Assembly: GCA_019748195.1 (NCBI GenBank)
Contig: JAIEPW010000089.1
Coordinates: 1 to 61,645, forward strand
Length of the DNA: 61,645 bases
Source: Bryobacteraceae bacterium
GTDB lineage: Bacteria; Acidobacteriota; Terriglobia; Bryobacterales; Bryobacteraceae
Direction: 5' to 3'
Shown here: in pieces, positions 54,850 to 61,645 of the stretch
Numbering within the stretch: the first letter of the stretch is position 1
Layout: the number at the start of each line of letters is the position of its first letter
The notes under the pieces: generated by a model
Databases searched by the model: none
What the model was told of the DNA's origin: nothing
What the model saw: the letters and a program-made list of their open reading frames with translations, nothing else
Program-made: the position numbers and the translations under genes

Positions 54850-55956
54850 ATGCCCATGCGAGCCTTGGCCCTCCACCTCCTGTTCGCAGTCACTCTGCTG
54901 GCCCGGCCCCCCATTTCCTTCCCCGGCGACGCTTGGGAACAGGCCAAACCCGAGTCCGTCAACTACTCCACCCCCCGCCTGAATGCCCTGAAGGCCTGGC
55001 TCGAATCCACCGACACCACCGCGATGCTGGTTTCCGTCCGCGGCCGCGCCATCTTCGAATATGGCGACCTCAAGCACGTCAGCTACATCGCCAGTTGCCG
55101 CAAGAGCGTCCTGGCCATGATGTACGGCAAGTACGTCGAAAACAAAACCATCGATCTCAACAAAAACCTGGAGCAGATCGCGCTCGACGACGTGGGCGGG
55201 CTGCTGCCCCGGGAGCGCGCCGCCACCATCCAGGATCTCATCAGCGCCCGCTCCGGCATCTATCACGCCGCTTCCAACCCCGGCGATGATACCGCCAGCG
55301 CGCCCCCCCGCGGCTCCCAGCAGCCCGGAACCTACTTCCTTTACAACAACTGGGACTTCAACGCCGCCGGAACCGTCTTCGAGAAGCTCACCGGCAAGGA
55401 CCTCTATGACGCCTTCCAGGAGGACATCGGCCGCCGCATCGGCTTGCAGGACTTTGACCGCTCCCTTCACCGGCGAAGCGGTGACGCCGCGCGCTCCCAG
55501 CATCTGGCCTATCACTTCCACTTCTCCACCCGCGACATGGCCCGCATCGGCCTCCTGATGCTGCGTTCCGGCGACTGGAACGGGACGCAGGTGATTCCCC
55601 GCGATTGGGCCAGGCGGATCGCCAGTCTGGTTACCCCCATGCACGACATGAATCCCCCTTCGCAGCGTTCCAATGCCCGCGGCGCCCGCTGGGGCTACGG
55701 CTATATGTGGTGGGTCTGGGATGCGTCGCAGGCCGACGGCCCCTTCCACGGCGCCTACTCCGCGATGGGGGCCGGCGGCCAGTTCATCACCGTCCTGCCG
55801 CGCCTCGATATGGTGATCGCGCACAAGACCGACATGGAGCAGCCGTCCCGCCACGCCCGGCGGTCGCGCCGCGTGACTCCGGGCGAATACCTCACCACCC
55901 TGCACCTGCTCATCAACGCGCGCTGCGGCGGCCCCTGCGAGGCTCCTTCCAACTAA
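54850..55956 (+). CDS. exported serine hydrolase, class C beta-lactamase fold
   Basis: A 368-residue exported hydrolase with a signal peptide (ALALHLLFAVTLLA) and the serine-beta-lactamase/esterase fold. The SxxK motif is SCRK in YIASCRKSVLAM and the YxN motif is in FLYNNWDFNAAG; a third motif near the C-terminus is HGAYSAMGAGGQ. These proteins include beta-lactamases, D-aminopeptidases and esterases; which one is not clear. The start at 54850 was chosen because the ATG at 54808 lies before the -10 box. Confidence 0.83.
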   Translation: MPMRALALHLLFAVTLLARPPISFPGDAWEQAKPESVNYSTPRLNALKAWLESTDTTAMLVSVRGRAIFEYGDLKHVSYIASCRKSVLAMMYGKYVENKTIDLNKNLEQIALDDVGGLLPRERAATIQDLISARSGIYHAASNPGDDTASAPPRGSQQPGTYFLYNNWDFNAAGTVFEKLTGKDLYDAFQEDIGRRIGLQDFDRSLHRRSGDAARSQHLAYHFHFSTRDMARIGLLMLRSGDWNGTQVIPRDWARRIASLVTPMHDMNPPSQRSNARGARWGYGYMWWVWDASQADGPFHGAYSAMGAGGQFITVLPRLDMVIAHKTDMEQPSRHARRSRRVTPGEYLTTLHLLINARCGGPCEAPSN

Positions 55957-56047
55957 CTGCAGCGAAAGGCAATAAGATTCTGGAACTTTCCCTTGCCGGA
56001 CGGTGAATCTGAAGCAACGACAGACCGAATCGTCGGTTGATCTGATA

Positions 56048-56623
56048 ATGACCCTTGAACTGACGGACGAACTCCTGCTGCGCCGGATGCTGGAAGGTGA
56101 CGAGACTGCCTTCACGGCTCTCTACCGGCGCAGGCAGGGGGGCGTTTACAGGTTTGCGTTGCAAATGTCGGGATCGGTGGAAATCGCGGAGGAGATCACC
56201 CAGGATACCTTCATGCTGCTGATGCGCCAGGGATCGCGTTTCGATCCCGCCAAAGGCAGCGTGTCCGGCTTTCTCTTCGGAATCGCCCGCAATCTGGTCC
56301 GCCGTCACCTGGAAAAGGTCCGCAACGAAAGCTGGGCCGAATTAGCCGCGGACGATCCGGTCGCCGATTCCCGGGAAAATGTCTTGGACGAGATGACGCG
56401 CCGCGAAACCATCAACGCGGTCCGGCGCGCCGTGCTCAGCTTGCCTCCCGTCTATCGCGAGGCATTGGTCTTGTGCGAACTGCAGGGGTTGAGTTACTTG
56501 GATGCGGCGGCCGTGCTCGATTGTCCCGTAGGCACGGTCCGTTCGCGCCTGAACCGGGGGCGGACGCTGCTGGCGGACAAATTTCGTGCGCCGGCGATGA
56601 AAGCGGGAGCGGTTGCGATATGA
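56048..56623 (+). CDS. ECF-type RNA polymerase sigma factor
   Basis: A 191-residue extracytoplasmic-function sigma factor that directs RNA polymerase to stress or envelope genes. Region 2 includes DETAFTALYRRRQGGVYRFALQMSGSVEIAEEITQDTFMLLM, and region 4 has LPPVYREALVLCELQGLSYLDAAAVLDCPVGTVRSRLNRGR. GGAACTTT at 55982-55989 looks like the -35 of an ECF promoter, so it may be autoregulated. The ATG at 56048 is used because a start at 56003 would lie inside that promoter. It overlaps the anti-sigma gene by 4 nt (ATGA). Confidence 0.92.
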   Translation: MTLELTDELLLRRMLEGDETAFTALYRRRQGGVYRFALQMSGSVEIAEEITQDTFMLLMRQGSRFDPAKGSVSGFLFGIARNLVRRHLEKVRNESWAELAADDPVADSRENVLDEMTRRETINAVRRAVLSLPPVYREALVLCELQGLSYLDAAAVLDCPVGTVRSRLNRGRTLLADKFRAPAMKAGAVAI

Positions 56624-57369
56624 CGTGCGCTGAATTTCAATCCAAAGTGGCGGAGCTGGGGCGCGAGGGGATCGCGGATGCCGCGGGTCTTCACCACGCT
56701 GAGCTGTGCGGCGGCTGCGGCGCGCTGCTGAACGAGCAGCGCCGGCTCACCGCCGCCCTCGCCGCGCTTGCCGGGGACGACCGCGAGTTCGAATCCAGCG
56801 CCGGAATGGAGCACCGGCTGCTGCTTGCCTTCCGCGAAAATCGAGCCGCCGCCCGCCGCGCCCACGCCTCCGCGAAACGAATCTGGCTGGCGGTTTCCGC
56901 CGCCGTCGCCGCCGGCGTCCTCATCCTGATGATCGCCTCCGAGCCTTCGCGCCCACAGGCCGAAATCGCCGGATCGCCGGCGCCCCGGCCCGCCATCGTG
57001 GAAACACCGGCGCCCCCGCGAGCCCAACCGCCCCGGCCCCAAATCGCCAGCGTCGAGCCGCCCAAGACCGTCGTCGAGGATTCCGGCGTCCGCCGCCCGC
57101 TGCCGCGCCGCGGCGCCCCAGCTTCCAGTGACGCGACCCTCGCCTCGCAGACCTTGTCCACCGAATTCCTGCCCTTGGGCGCCGGCTACATCGATCGCAA
57201 TGAACGCACCCAGCTCCTGCGCGTCAGCATCCCGCGATCGGCCCTGCTGTCCATGGGAATCCCCGTGCGGGCCGACCGCATGGATGAACGCGTTCAAGCC
57301 GATGTTCTTCTCGGCGAAGACGGAACGGCCCGCGCGATCCGTTTCGTAACTACTGCTCAATACCGATAA
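56620..57369 (+). CDS. zinc-binding anti-sigma factor (ZAS-like), membrane protein
   Basis: A 249-residue anti-sigma factor. The N-terminal domain has HHAELCGGC, the HxxxCxxC zinc-binding motif of ZAS proteins, so it binds the co-encoded sigma factor in the cytoplasm. One membrane helix (about residues 89-107, IWLAVSAAVAAGVLILMIA) follows, then a Pro-rich linker and a periplasmic domain ending VQADVLLGEDGTARAIRF. Release is probably triggered in the envelope. It starts inside the sigma gene stop. 17 nt separate it from the next gene. Confidence 0.87.
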   Translation: MTCAEFQSKVAELGREGIADAAGLHHAELCGGCGALLNEQRRLTAALAALAGDDREFESSAGMEHRLLLAFRENRAAARRAHASAKRIWLAVSAAVAAGVLILMIASEPSRPQAEIAGSPAPRPAIVETPAPPRAQPPRPQIASVEPPKTVVEDSGVRRPLPRRGAPASSDATLASQTLSTEFLPLGAGYIDRNERTQLLRVSIPRSALLSMGIPVRADRMDERVQADVLLGEDGTARAIRFVTTAQYR

Positions 57370-57386
57370 ACGAGGGAGATAGACAA

Positions 57387-58412
57387 ATGAAGAAACTGTT
57401 GATTTGCTCCGCGGCCTTCGCCCTGACCGGAGCCGCCGTTGCCCAAACCATCGCCACCCGGCCTCGCGCGCAGGCGCTGGAGCTGGCGCCGCCGGATATC
57501 CTCATCGAGCGCGGAACGGCGGCTTCCGCCGGCATCATGTTCGAAGTCATCGCCGGCGGTATGGGCGGCCGCGCCATGAAAGGCGCTCCCTACTCCGCCG
57601 AGGCGGTCACGGAAACCGTTCAGACCCTCGCCGACGGCAACCGCATCGTCCGCAAACACACCTCTCTCATCTATCGCGATAGCGAAGGCCGCGAACGCCG
57701 CGAGCAATCGCTCCGCTCCATCGGCCCCTGGCAGACCGGCGAAGCCGGCCATCGCAGCATCACGATTAACGACCCCGTCGCCAAACTGAGCTACACGCTG
57801 GATCCCGATAAGAAGGTCGCGCACAAGGTCCCCTCCCGCCTCTTCAGCTACCCGGCCGAACGCGTCGCGGAATGGAAGGCCGCCGAGCCCGGCAAGTCCG
57901 GGGAGCAGCGCAAACAGGCGGAGCGCGAAGCCGTCACCGCCACTCTCGGCCAGCGCGTCGAGGTCCACACCTTCGAACGCGGCGTCGCCGCCGGAGGCAT
58001 CGGCGGTTCCATGGTCGTCTTCAACGACAGCGTCCATGGAGTCTCGAATAACGTGAAGTCGGAAAACCTCGGCGCCCGCAACATCGAAGGCGTCATGGCC
58101 GAAGGCACCCGCACCACCATCACGCTCCCCGCCGGCTCCATCGGCAACGAACGCGACATCCAGACTGTGACGGAACGCTGGTTTTCGAAGGAACTCGGGC
58201 TGCTCGTGATGAGCAAGACCAGCGATCCGCGCTCCGGCGAAACCACCTACCGCTTGACCAACATCAGCCGCCAGGAGCCGCTGCGGAGCCTCTTCGAGAT
58301 CCCCTCCGATTACACCGTCGACGAGCTCAAGAGCAAAGTCCCGGATGCCCAGCTCATGGACAAACTGATGCAGGAGCGCAAGGCAGTGATCAAGCAGCGC
58401 GAAATGATCTGA
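57387..58412 (+). CDS. exported protein of the ECF sigma operon
   Basis: A 341-residue exported protein (signal peptide MKKLLICSAAFALTGAAVA) of no recognised family. It has repeated beta segments such as ETVQTLADGNRIVRKHTSLIYRDSEGRERREQ and TVTERWFSKELGLLVMSKTSDPRSGETTYRLTNI, a pattern I associate with exported acidobacterial proteins of unknown role. It has GGGAGA about 8 nt before the ATG and lies in the sigma/anti-sigma operon, so it is likely the system's effector or sensor. A terminator follows at 58441. Confidence 0.72.
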   Translation: MKKLLICSAAFALTGAAVAQTIATRPRAQALELAPPDILIERGTAASAGIMFEVIAGGMGGRAMKGAPYSAEAVTETVQTLADGNRIVRKHTSLIYRDSEGRERREQSLRSIGPWQTGEAGHRSITINDPVAKLSYTLDPDKKVAHKVPSRLFSYPAERVAEWKAAEPGKSGEQRKQAEREAVTATLGQRVEVHTFERGVAAGGIGGSMVVFNDSVHGVSNNVKSENLGARNIEGVMAEGTRTTITLPAGSIGNERDIQTVTERWFSKELGLLVMSKTSDPRSGETTYRLTNISRQEPLRSLFEIPSDYTVDELKSKVPDAQLMDKLMQERKAVIKQREMI

Positions 58413-58440
58413 GCTCCACCGTCCACTCTCCGGAAACCTC

Positions 58441-58468
58441 AAGCCGCCGGAACATTCCGGCGGCTTTC
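58441..58468 (+). terminator. Rho-independent terminator after the ECF operon
   Basis: GCCGCCGGA/TCCGGCGGC forms a 9-bp GC-rich stem with a 4-nt loop (ACAT), followed by TTTCTGCTTCC. It lies 29 nt after the stop of the exported protein gene, before the promoter of the acyl synthetase gene. Confidence 0.7.
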
Positions 58469-58481
58469 TGCTTCCGTGCCC

Positions 58482-58487
58482 CATAAT
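58482..58487 (+). promoter_or_regulatory. -10 box CATAAT for the acyl synthetase fusion
   Basis: CATAAT lies 8 nt before the ATG at 58496. AGGAA precedes the ATG closely but may be part of the transcript start region. It lies just after the terminator at 58441-58468. Confidence 0.45.
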
Positions 58488-58495
58488 GGTAGGAA

Positions 58496-60952
58496 ATGTT
58501 GCGGCGCGAAACGCTGCTCGACTTCTTCCGCGATCACTCCCGTTCCTCCAAGGAGTTCCTCATCTATGACGACGGCGCTCGGAGCTGGCGGTACACCTAC
58601 GCCCAGGTAGCCGGCGCCGCCGCCGCGTTCGCCCTCCGTCTCCGCGCCGCCGGCGCCGCCCCCGGCGACAAGGTCATCCTCTGGAGCGAAAACCGCCCCG
58701 AATGGGTCGTCGTCCTCTGGGGTTGCCTGCTCGAAGGCGTCACCCTCGTTCCCATCGACTACCGCGCCTCCTCGGACATGCTGCTGCGCGTTCACGACAT
58801 CGTCCACGCCAAGGCGGTTCTTGCCGGCGAACAGGTCCCCGAACTCGACATCGCCATCCCCGTCTGGAAGCTCGACGGCTGGGACTGGACCCCCGCCCCT
58901 GTCGAAATCCGCGCCGGCGCTTCCCGCGACGAGCTCGCCGAGATCATCTTCACCTCCGGCGCTACCTCCCAGCCCAAGGGCGTCACCATCACCCACCGCA
59001 ACGTGCTCGCCAACATCGTGCCGGTGGAAAACGAAGTCGCCAAATACCGCAGGTACGCCCGGCCGTTCTCCCCCATCCGCTTCCTCAACCTGCTTCCCCT
59101 CAGCCACCTCTTCGGGCAGGCGATGGCCGCCTTCATCCCCCCCATGCTCGAAGGCACGGTCGTCTTCCTCCACGGCTACAACCCTCGTGAAATCGTCCGC
59201 CAGATCAAGAACCGCCGCATCTCGCTTCTGGTCGCCGTCCCCAAGATCCTCGAAGTCCTGCGCGAGCATCTTCTGCAGCTCGATCCCTCCCTCGCCAATC
59301 CCGCGCCCCCTGGCCTGAAATGGTGGCGGCGCTGGTGGCATTACCGCCACGTTCACAACCTGTTCGGATGGAAGTTCTGGGCCTTCATCGTAGGCGCCGC
59401 GCCGCTCCCTCCTGACCTCGAGGAGTTCTTCTCCAAGCTCGGCTTTCTCGTGATCCAGGGCTACGGCCTCACCGAAACCGCGCCCATCGTCACCCTGAAT
59501 CATCCGCTGCATGCCCGCAAAGGCACCGTCGGAAAGCCAATAGCCGGTGTCGAAGTGAAGATCGCCGAGGACGGCGAGATCCTGGTCCGCGGCGAAAACG
59601 TCACCATGGGCTACTACGGCCAGGGCGAAACCGGCGCCTTCGAAACCGACTCCGCCGGCCAGCGCTGGTTGCACACCGGCGACATCGGCGGCTTCGATTC
59701 CGAAGGCCGCCTCCACGTCCGCGGCCGCAAAAAGGAAATGATCGTCACGCCCGAAGGGCTGAATATCTTTCCCGAGGATGTCGAACAGGTTCTCAACCGC
59801 CTGCCTGGCGTCCGCGATTCCGCCGCCGTCGGCCGTGACCGCGTTCACGCCGTCCTGCTGCTCGAACCCGGCGTCGAACCGCAGGCCGTCATCCGCCAGG
59901 CCAACCACGCCCTCGAAGATCACCAGAGGATTCGTGGCTTCTCCCTCTGGACCGCGGAGTCGCTGCCGCGCACCGAAGGCACCGCCAAGCTGAAGCGCGG
60001 CGAGATCCTCAAATGGGTGGAGGAGGGCGGCGCCGCGCCCGAGGTCCGCCGCGCCGGCTCTGACGCGGAAAAGGTGCTCGCCAGGCTCGCCGCCGGGCGC
60101 GACATCACTCCCTCCACGTCACTCGACGAACTCGGCTTATCGTCGCTCGAACGCGTCGAACTCATGGTCGCCCTGGACCTCGACGAGAGCCAGATGTCCT
60201 CCGCCCGCACCGTCGCCGACCTCGCCGCCCCCAAAGTCAGCAAGACCGCCGAAGATTCGCTCGAACCCCAGGATTGGCCGCATTGGGCCCGCTCCTGGTG
60301 GGCTCGTGCCTTCCGCCGCGCTTTCCTGCCCGTCGTGGTCTTCTCCCTCACCCGCCTGTTCGCCTGGGCCAGGGTCGAGGGCCGCGAGCACCTCCGCGAT
60401 CTCCGCGGACCCGTGATCTTCGCGCCCAATCACCAGAGCTACATGGACACCCCCGCCATCATGCTCGCGCTGCCGGTCTCTTACCGCTACCGCGTCGTGC
60501 CCACCATGTCCAAGAACTTCTTCGAGGCGCACTTCGCTCCCGCCGGATTCAGCCTCGCCAAGCGGCTGCGCAACGGCCTCGCGTACTACTTGTCCACTCT
60601 GGTCTTCCATGCCTTCGCGCTGCCGCAAAAGCAATCCGGACAGGCGGACGCGCTCCGTTACGCGGGCGACTTGGTCAGCGAAGGCTACTCCATCCTCATC
60701 TTCCCCGAAGGACAGCACACCGAAACCGGCGAGATCCGCCCCTTCCGCGCCGGCGTCGGCATGATGGCCGCGAAACTCGAGGTCCCCGTCGTGCCCATCC
60801 GCATCGAAGGCTTCGATCGCGTCCTGCACCGCACCTGGAAAATGGCCCGCCCCGGCCGCGTCAGCATCCGCTTCGGCAAGCCGATGCTGCTGCGCGGCGA
60901 CAACTACGCCGCGCTCGCCCGCCAGGTCGAAGACGCCGTGCGATCGCTCTAG
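58496..60952 (+). CDS. fused acyl synthetase / ACP / PlsC acyltransferase
   Basis: An 818-residue three-part enzyme. Residues ~1-510 are an AMP-forming acyl ligase (IFTSGATSQPKGVT at about 152-165, GYGLTETAP, HTGDIGGFDSEGRLHVRGRKKEMIV). Residues ~525-575 are an acyl carrier domain (LGLSSLERVEL; phosphopantetheine Ser about 550). Residues ~600-815 are a PlsC-type acyltransferase (NHQSYMD with His646 and Asp651, then FPEGQHTETGE). It would activate a fatty acid, hold it on its own ACP and pass it to a lysophospholipid or glycerol phosphate. Similar activities exist in E. coli Aas, but in reverse order and without the ACP. Confidence 0.88.
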   Translation: MLRRETLLDFFRDHSRSSKEFLIYDDGARSWRYTYAQVAGAAAAFALRLRAAGAAPGDKVILWSENRPEWVVVLWGCLLEGVTLVPIDYRASSDMLLRVHDIVHAKAVLAGEQVPELDIAIPVWKLDGWDWTPAPVEIRAGASRDELAEIIFTSGATSQPKGVTITHRNVLANIVPVENEVAKYRRYARPFSPIRFLNLLPLSHLFGQAMAAFIPPMLEGTVVFLHGYNPREIVRQIKNRRISLLVAVPKILEVLREHLLQLDPSLANPAPPGLKWWRRWWHYRHVHNLFGWKFWAFIVGAAPLPPDLEEFFSKLGFLVIQGYGLTETAPIVTLNHPLHARKGTVGKPIAGVEVKIAEDGEILVRGENVTMGYYGQGETGAFETDSAGQRWLHTGDIGGFDSEGRLHVRGRKKEMIVTPEGLNIFPEDVEQVLNRLPGVRDSAAVGRDRVHAVLLLEPGVEPQAVIRQANHALEDHQRIRGFSLWTAESLPRTEGTAKLKRGEILKWVEEGGAAPEVRRAGSDAEKVLARLAAGRDITPSTSLDELGLSSLERVELMVALDLDESQMSSARTVADLAAPKVSKTAEDSLEPQDWPHWARSWWARAFRRAFLPVVVFSLTRLFAWARVEGREHLRDLRGPVIFAPNHQSYMDTPAIMLALPVSYRYRVVPTMSKNFFEAHFAPAGFSLAKRLRNGLAYYLSTLVFHAFALPQKQSGQADALRYAGDLVSEGYSILIFPEGQHTETGEIRPFRAGVGMMAAKLEVPVVPIRIEGFDRVLHRTWKMARPGRVSIRFGKPMLLRGDNYAALARQVEDAVRSL

Positions 60953-61046
60953 CAAGGTCGCCTTGGCGGCGGTGCGACGCAGCCAAGTAGAACCGCCTTC
61001 AGGCCCCGTCGAATCAACCTGCATCGCGCACTCAACTGGCAGCGTT
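60953..61046. other. short gap before the repeat array
   Basis: Ninety-four bases with no supported gene. It contains GGCGGCGGTGCGACGC and a Cys-poor open frame that continues into the repeats; I see no promoter, RNA gene or terminator that I would defend. Confidence 0.5.
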
Positions 61047-61645
61047 CCCCAACCATCGCGCGCCGCGCAAACGCGGCACTACCGCAAGCGCCCATCCACG
61101 CGTGTTACCCAGATGCAACGCTTCATTGTGCCCCGTAGTGCCGCCTTCAGGCTGGCCAAGTCCCCAAACATCGCGCGCCTCGGAAACGCGGCACTACCGC
61201 AAGCGCCCATCCACGCGTGTTACCCAGATGCAACGCTTTCATTGTGCCCCGTAGTGCCGCCTTCAGGCTGGCCAAGTCCCAAAACATCGCGCGCCTCGGA
61301 AACGCGGCACTACCGCGAGCGCCCATCCACGCGTGTTACCCAGATGCAACGCCTTCATTGTGCCCCGTAGTGCCGCCTTCAGGCTCGCCAAGTCCCAAAA
61401 CATCGCGCGCCGCGTAAACGCGGCACTACCGCAAGCGCCCATCCACGCGTGTTACCCAGCGGCAACGCTTCATTCTGCCCCGTAGTGCCGCCTTCAGGCG
61501 GCGCGAGCCTTCAGGCTCGCCAAGTCCCAAAACACCGCGCGCCGCGTAAACGCGGCGCTACCGCAAGCGCCCATCCACGCGTGTTACCCAGCGGCAACGC
61601 TTCATTGTGCCCCGTAGTGCCGCCTTCAGGCGGCGCGAGCCTTCA
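61047..61645. repeat. tandem array of ~116-bp repeats, continues past the window
   Basis: The core GCGCCCATCCACGCGTGTT recurs at 61088, 61203, 61319, 61435 and 61567, giving spacings of 115, 116, 116 and 132 nt. A partial unit precedes the first. Each unit also has an inverted repeat GTAGTGCCGC ... GCGGCACTAC (for example 61135-61144 and 61188-61197) enclosing CTTCAGG. The last spacing is longer because a 16-nt segment (GGCGCGAGCCTTCAGG) was added. Frames inside the array are repetitive and not protein-like. The array is cut by the window end. Confidence 0.9.

Noticed and set aside
61047-61645. CRISPR array
   Set aside because: Units are ~116 nt with repeated content throughout and no spacer variation between short repeats; there are no cas genes.

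Overview
The window is high-GC, densely coded chromosomal DNA of a Gram-negative bacterium: it encodes a TonB-dependent receptor, BamB/PQQ-like propellers, a PpiD-like foldase and many exported proteins. The mix (short exported proteins, HD-GYP/GAF/GGDEF regulator, DUF2203, DUF507, UGSC selenoprotein, ECF/anti-sigma/exported-protein operon, paired M16 peptidases) suggests an Acidobacteriota member of the Solibacter/Bryobacter type. That placement is inference; there is no rRNA here. Most of the window is ordinary chromosome, with no integrase, transposase, phage module or CRISPR array.

Layout. 1-6.5 kb: 3' part of tRNA-Ser(GCU), a Fic enzyme whose 3' end runs antisense into the tRNA, a small Cys-rich protein, PpiD-like foldase, DedA protein, and an flbD-motA-motB motility cluster with a MerR regulator. 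6.5-12.1 kb: RlmB-type rRNA methyltransferase, a secreted protein with a possible broken 5' end, aldehyde dehydrogenase, and a PAS histidine kinase with an overlapping response regulator. 12.3-17.1 kb: fatty-acid oxidation pair (FadJ-like and FadD-like) and a PPK2 kinase. 17.2-23.8 kb: PQQ-propeller protein, APC permease, and a tightly overlapping five-gene operon (MaoC-like, DUF1330, two haloalkane-dehalogenase-like hydrolases, SDR). 23.8-30.8 kb: TPR-like exported protein, CpaE/TadZ-like ATPase, a membrane HD-GYP/GAF/GGDEF protein with a damaged HD site, and a TonB-dependent receptor. 30.8-35.8 kb: TlpA-like thioredoxin, an active plus inactive M16 peptidase pair and an exported protein. 35.8-41.2 kb: transglutaminase, alpha-E and circularly permuted ATP-grasp cassette, a UGSC selenoprotein and a beta-CASP nuclease. 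41.2-49.8 kb: dipeptidyl-peptidase-IV-like S9 peptidase, dicarboxylate symporter, acetamidase, DUF2203, DUF507, TPR protein, RuvA, O-methyltransferase, ThiL. 49.8-54.7 kb: DUF2760 plus two divergent Hsp70 proteins, run together with thiL. 54.8-61 kb: serine hydrolase, ECF sigma/anti-sigma/exported protein operon, and a fused acyl synthetase-ACP-PlsC protein. 61.0-61.6 kb: a tandem array of about 116-bp repeats running off the window.

The strongest special observations are: (1) a selenocysteine UGA inside the UGSC gene, followed by a well-placed bacterial SECIS-like hairpin; (2) the DUF2760-Hsp70-Hsp70 chaperone operon with no J-protein or GrpE; (3) the ATP-grasp/alpha-E/transglutaminase cassette with its own promoter; (4) a recurring layout in which a near-consensus -10 hexamer sits only about 7-12 nt before the start codon, suggesting that many genes here are leaderless. 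All functional calls come from reading motifs; no database search was run.
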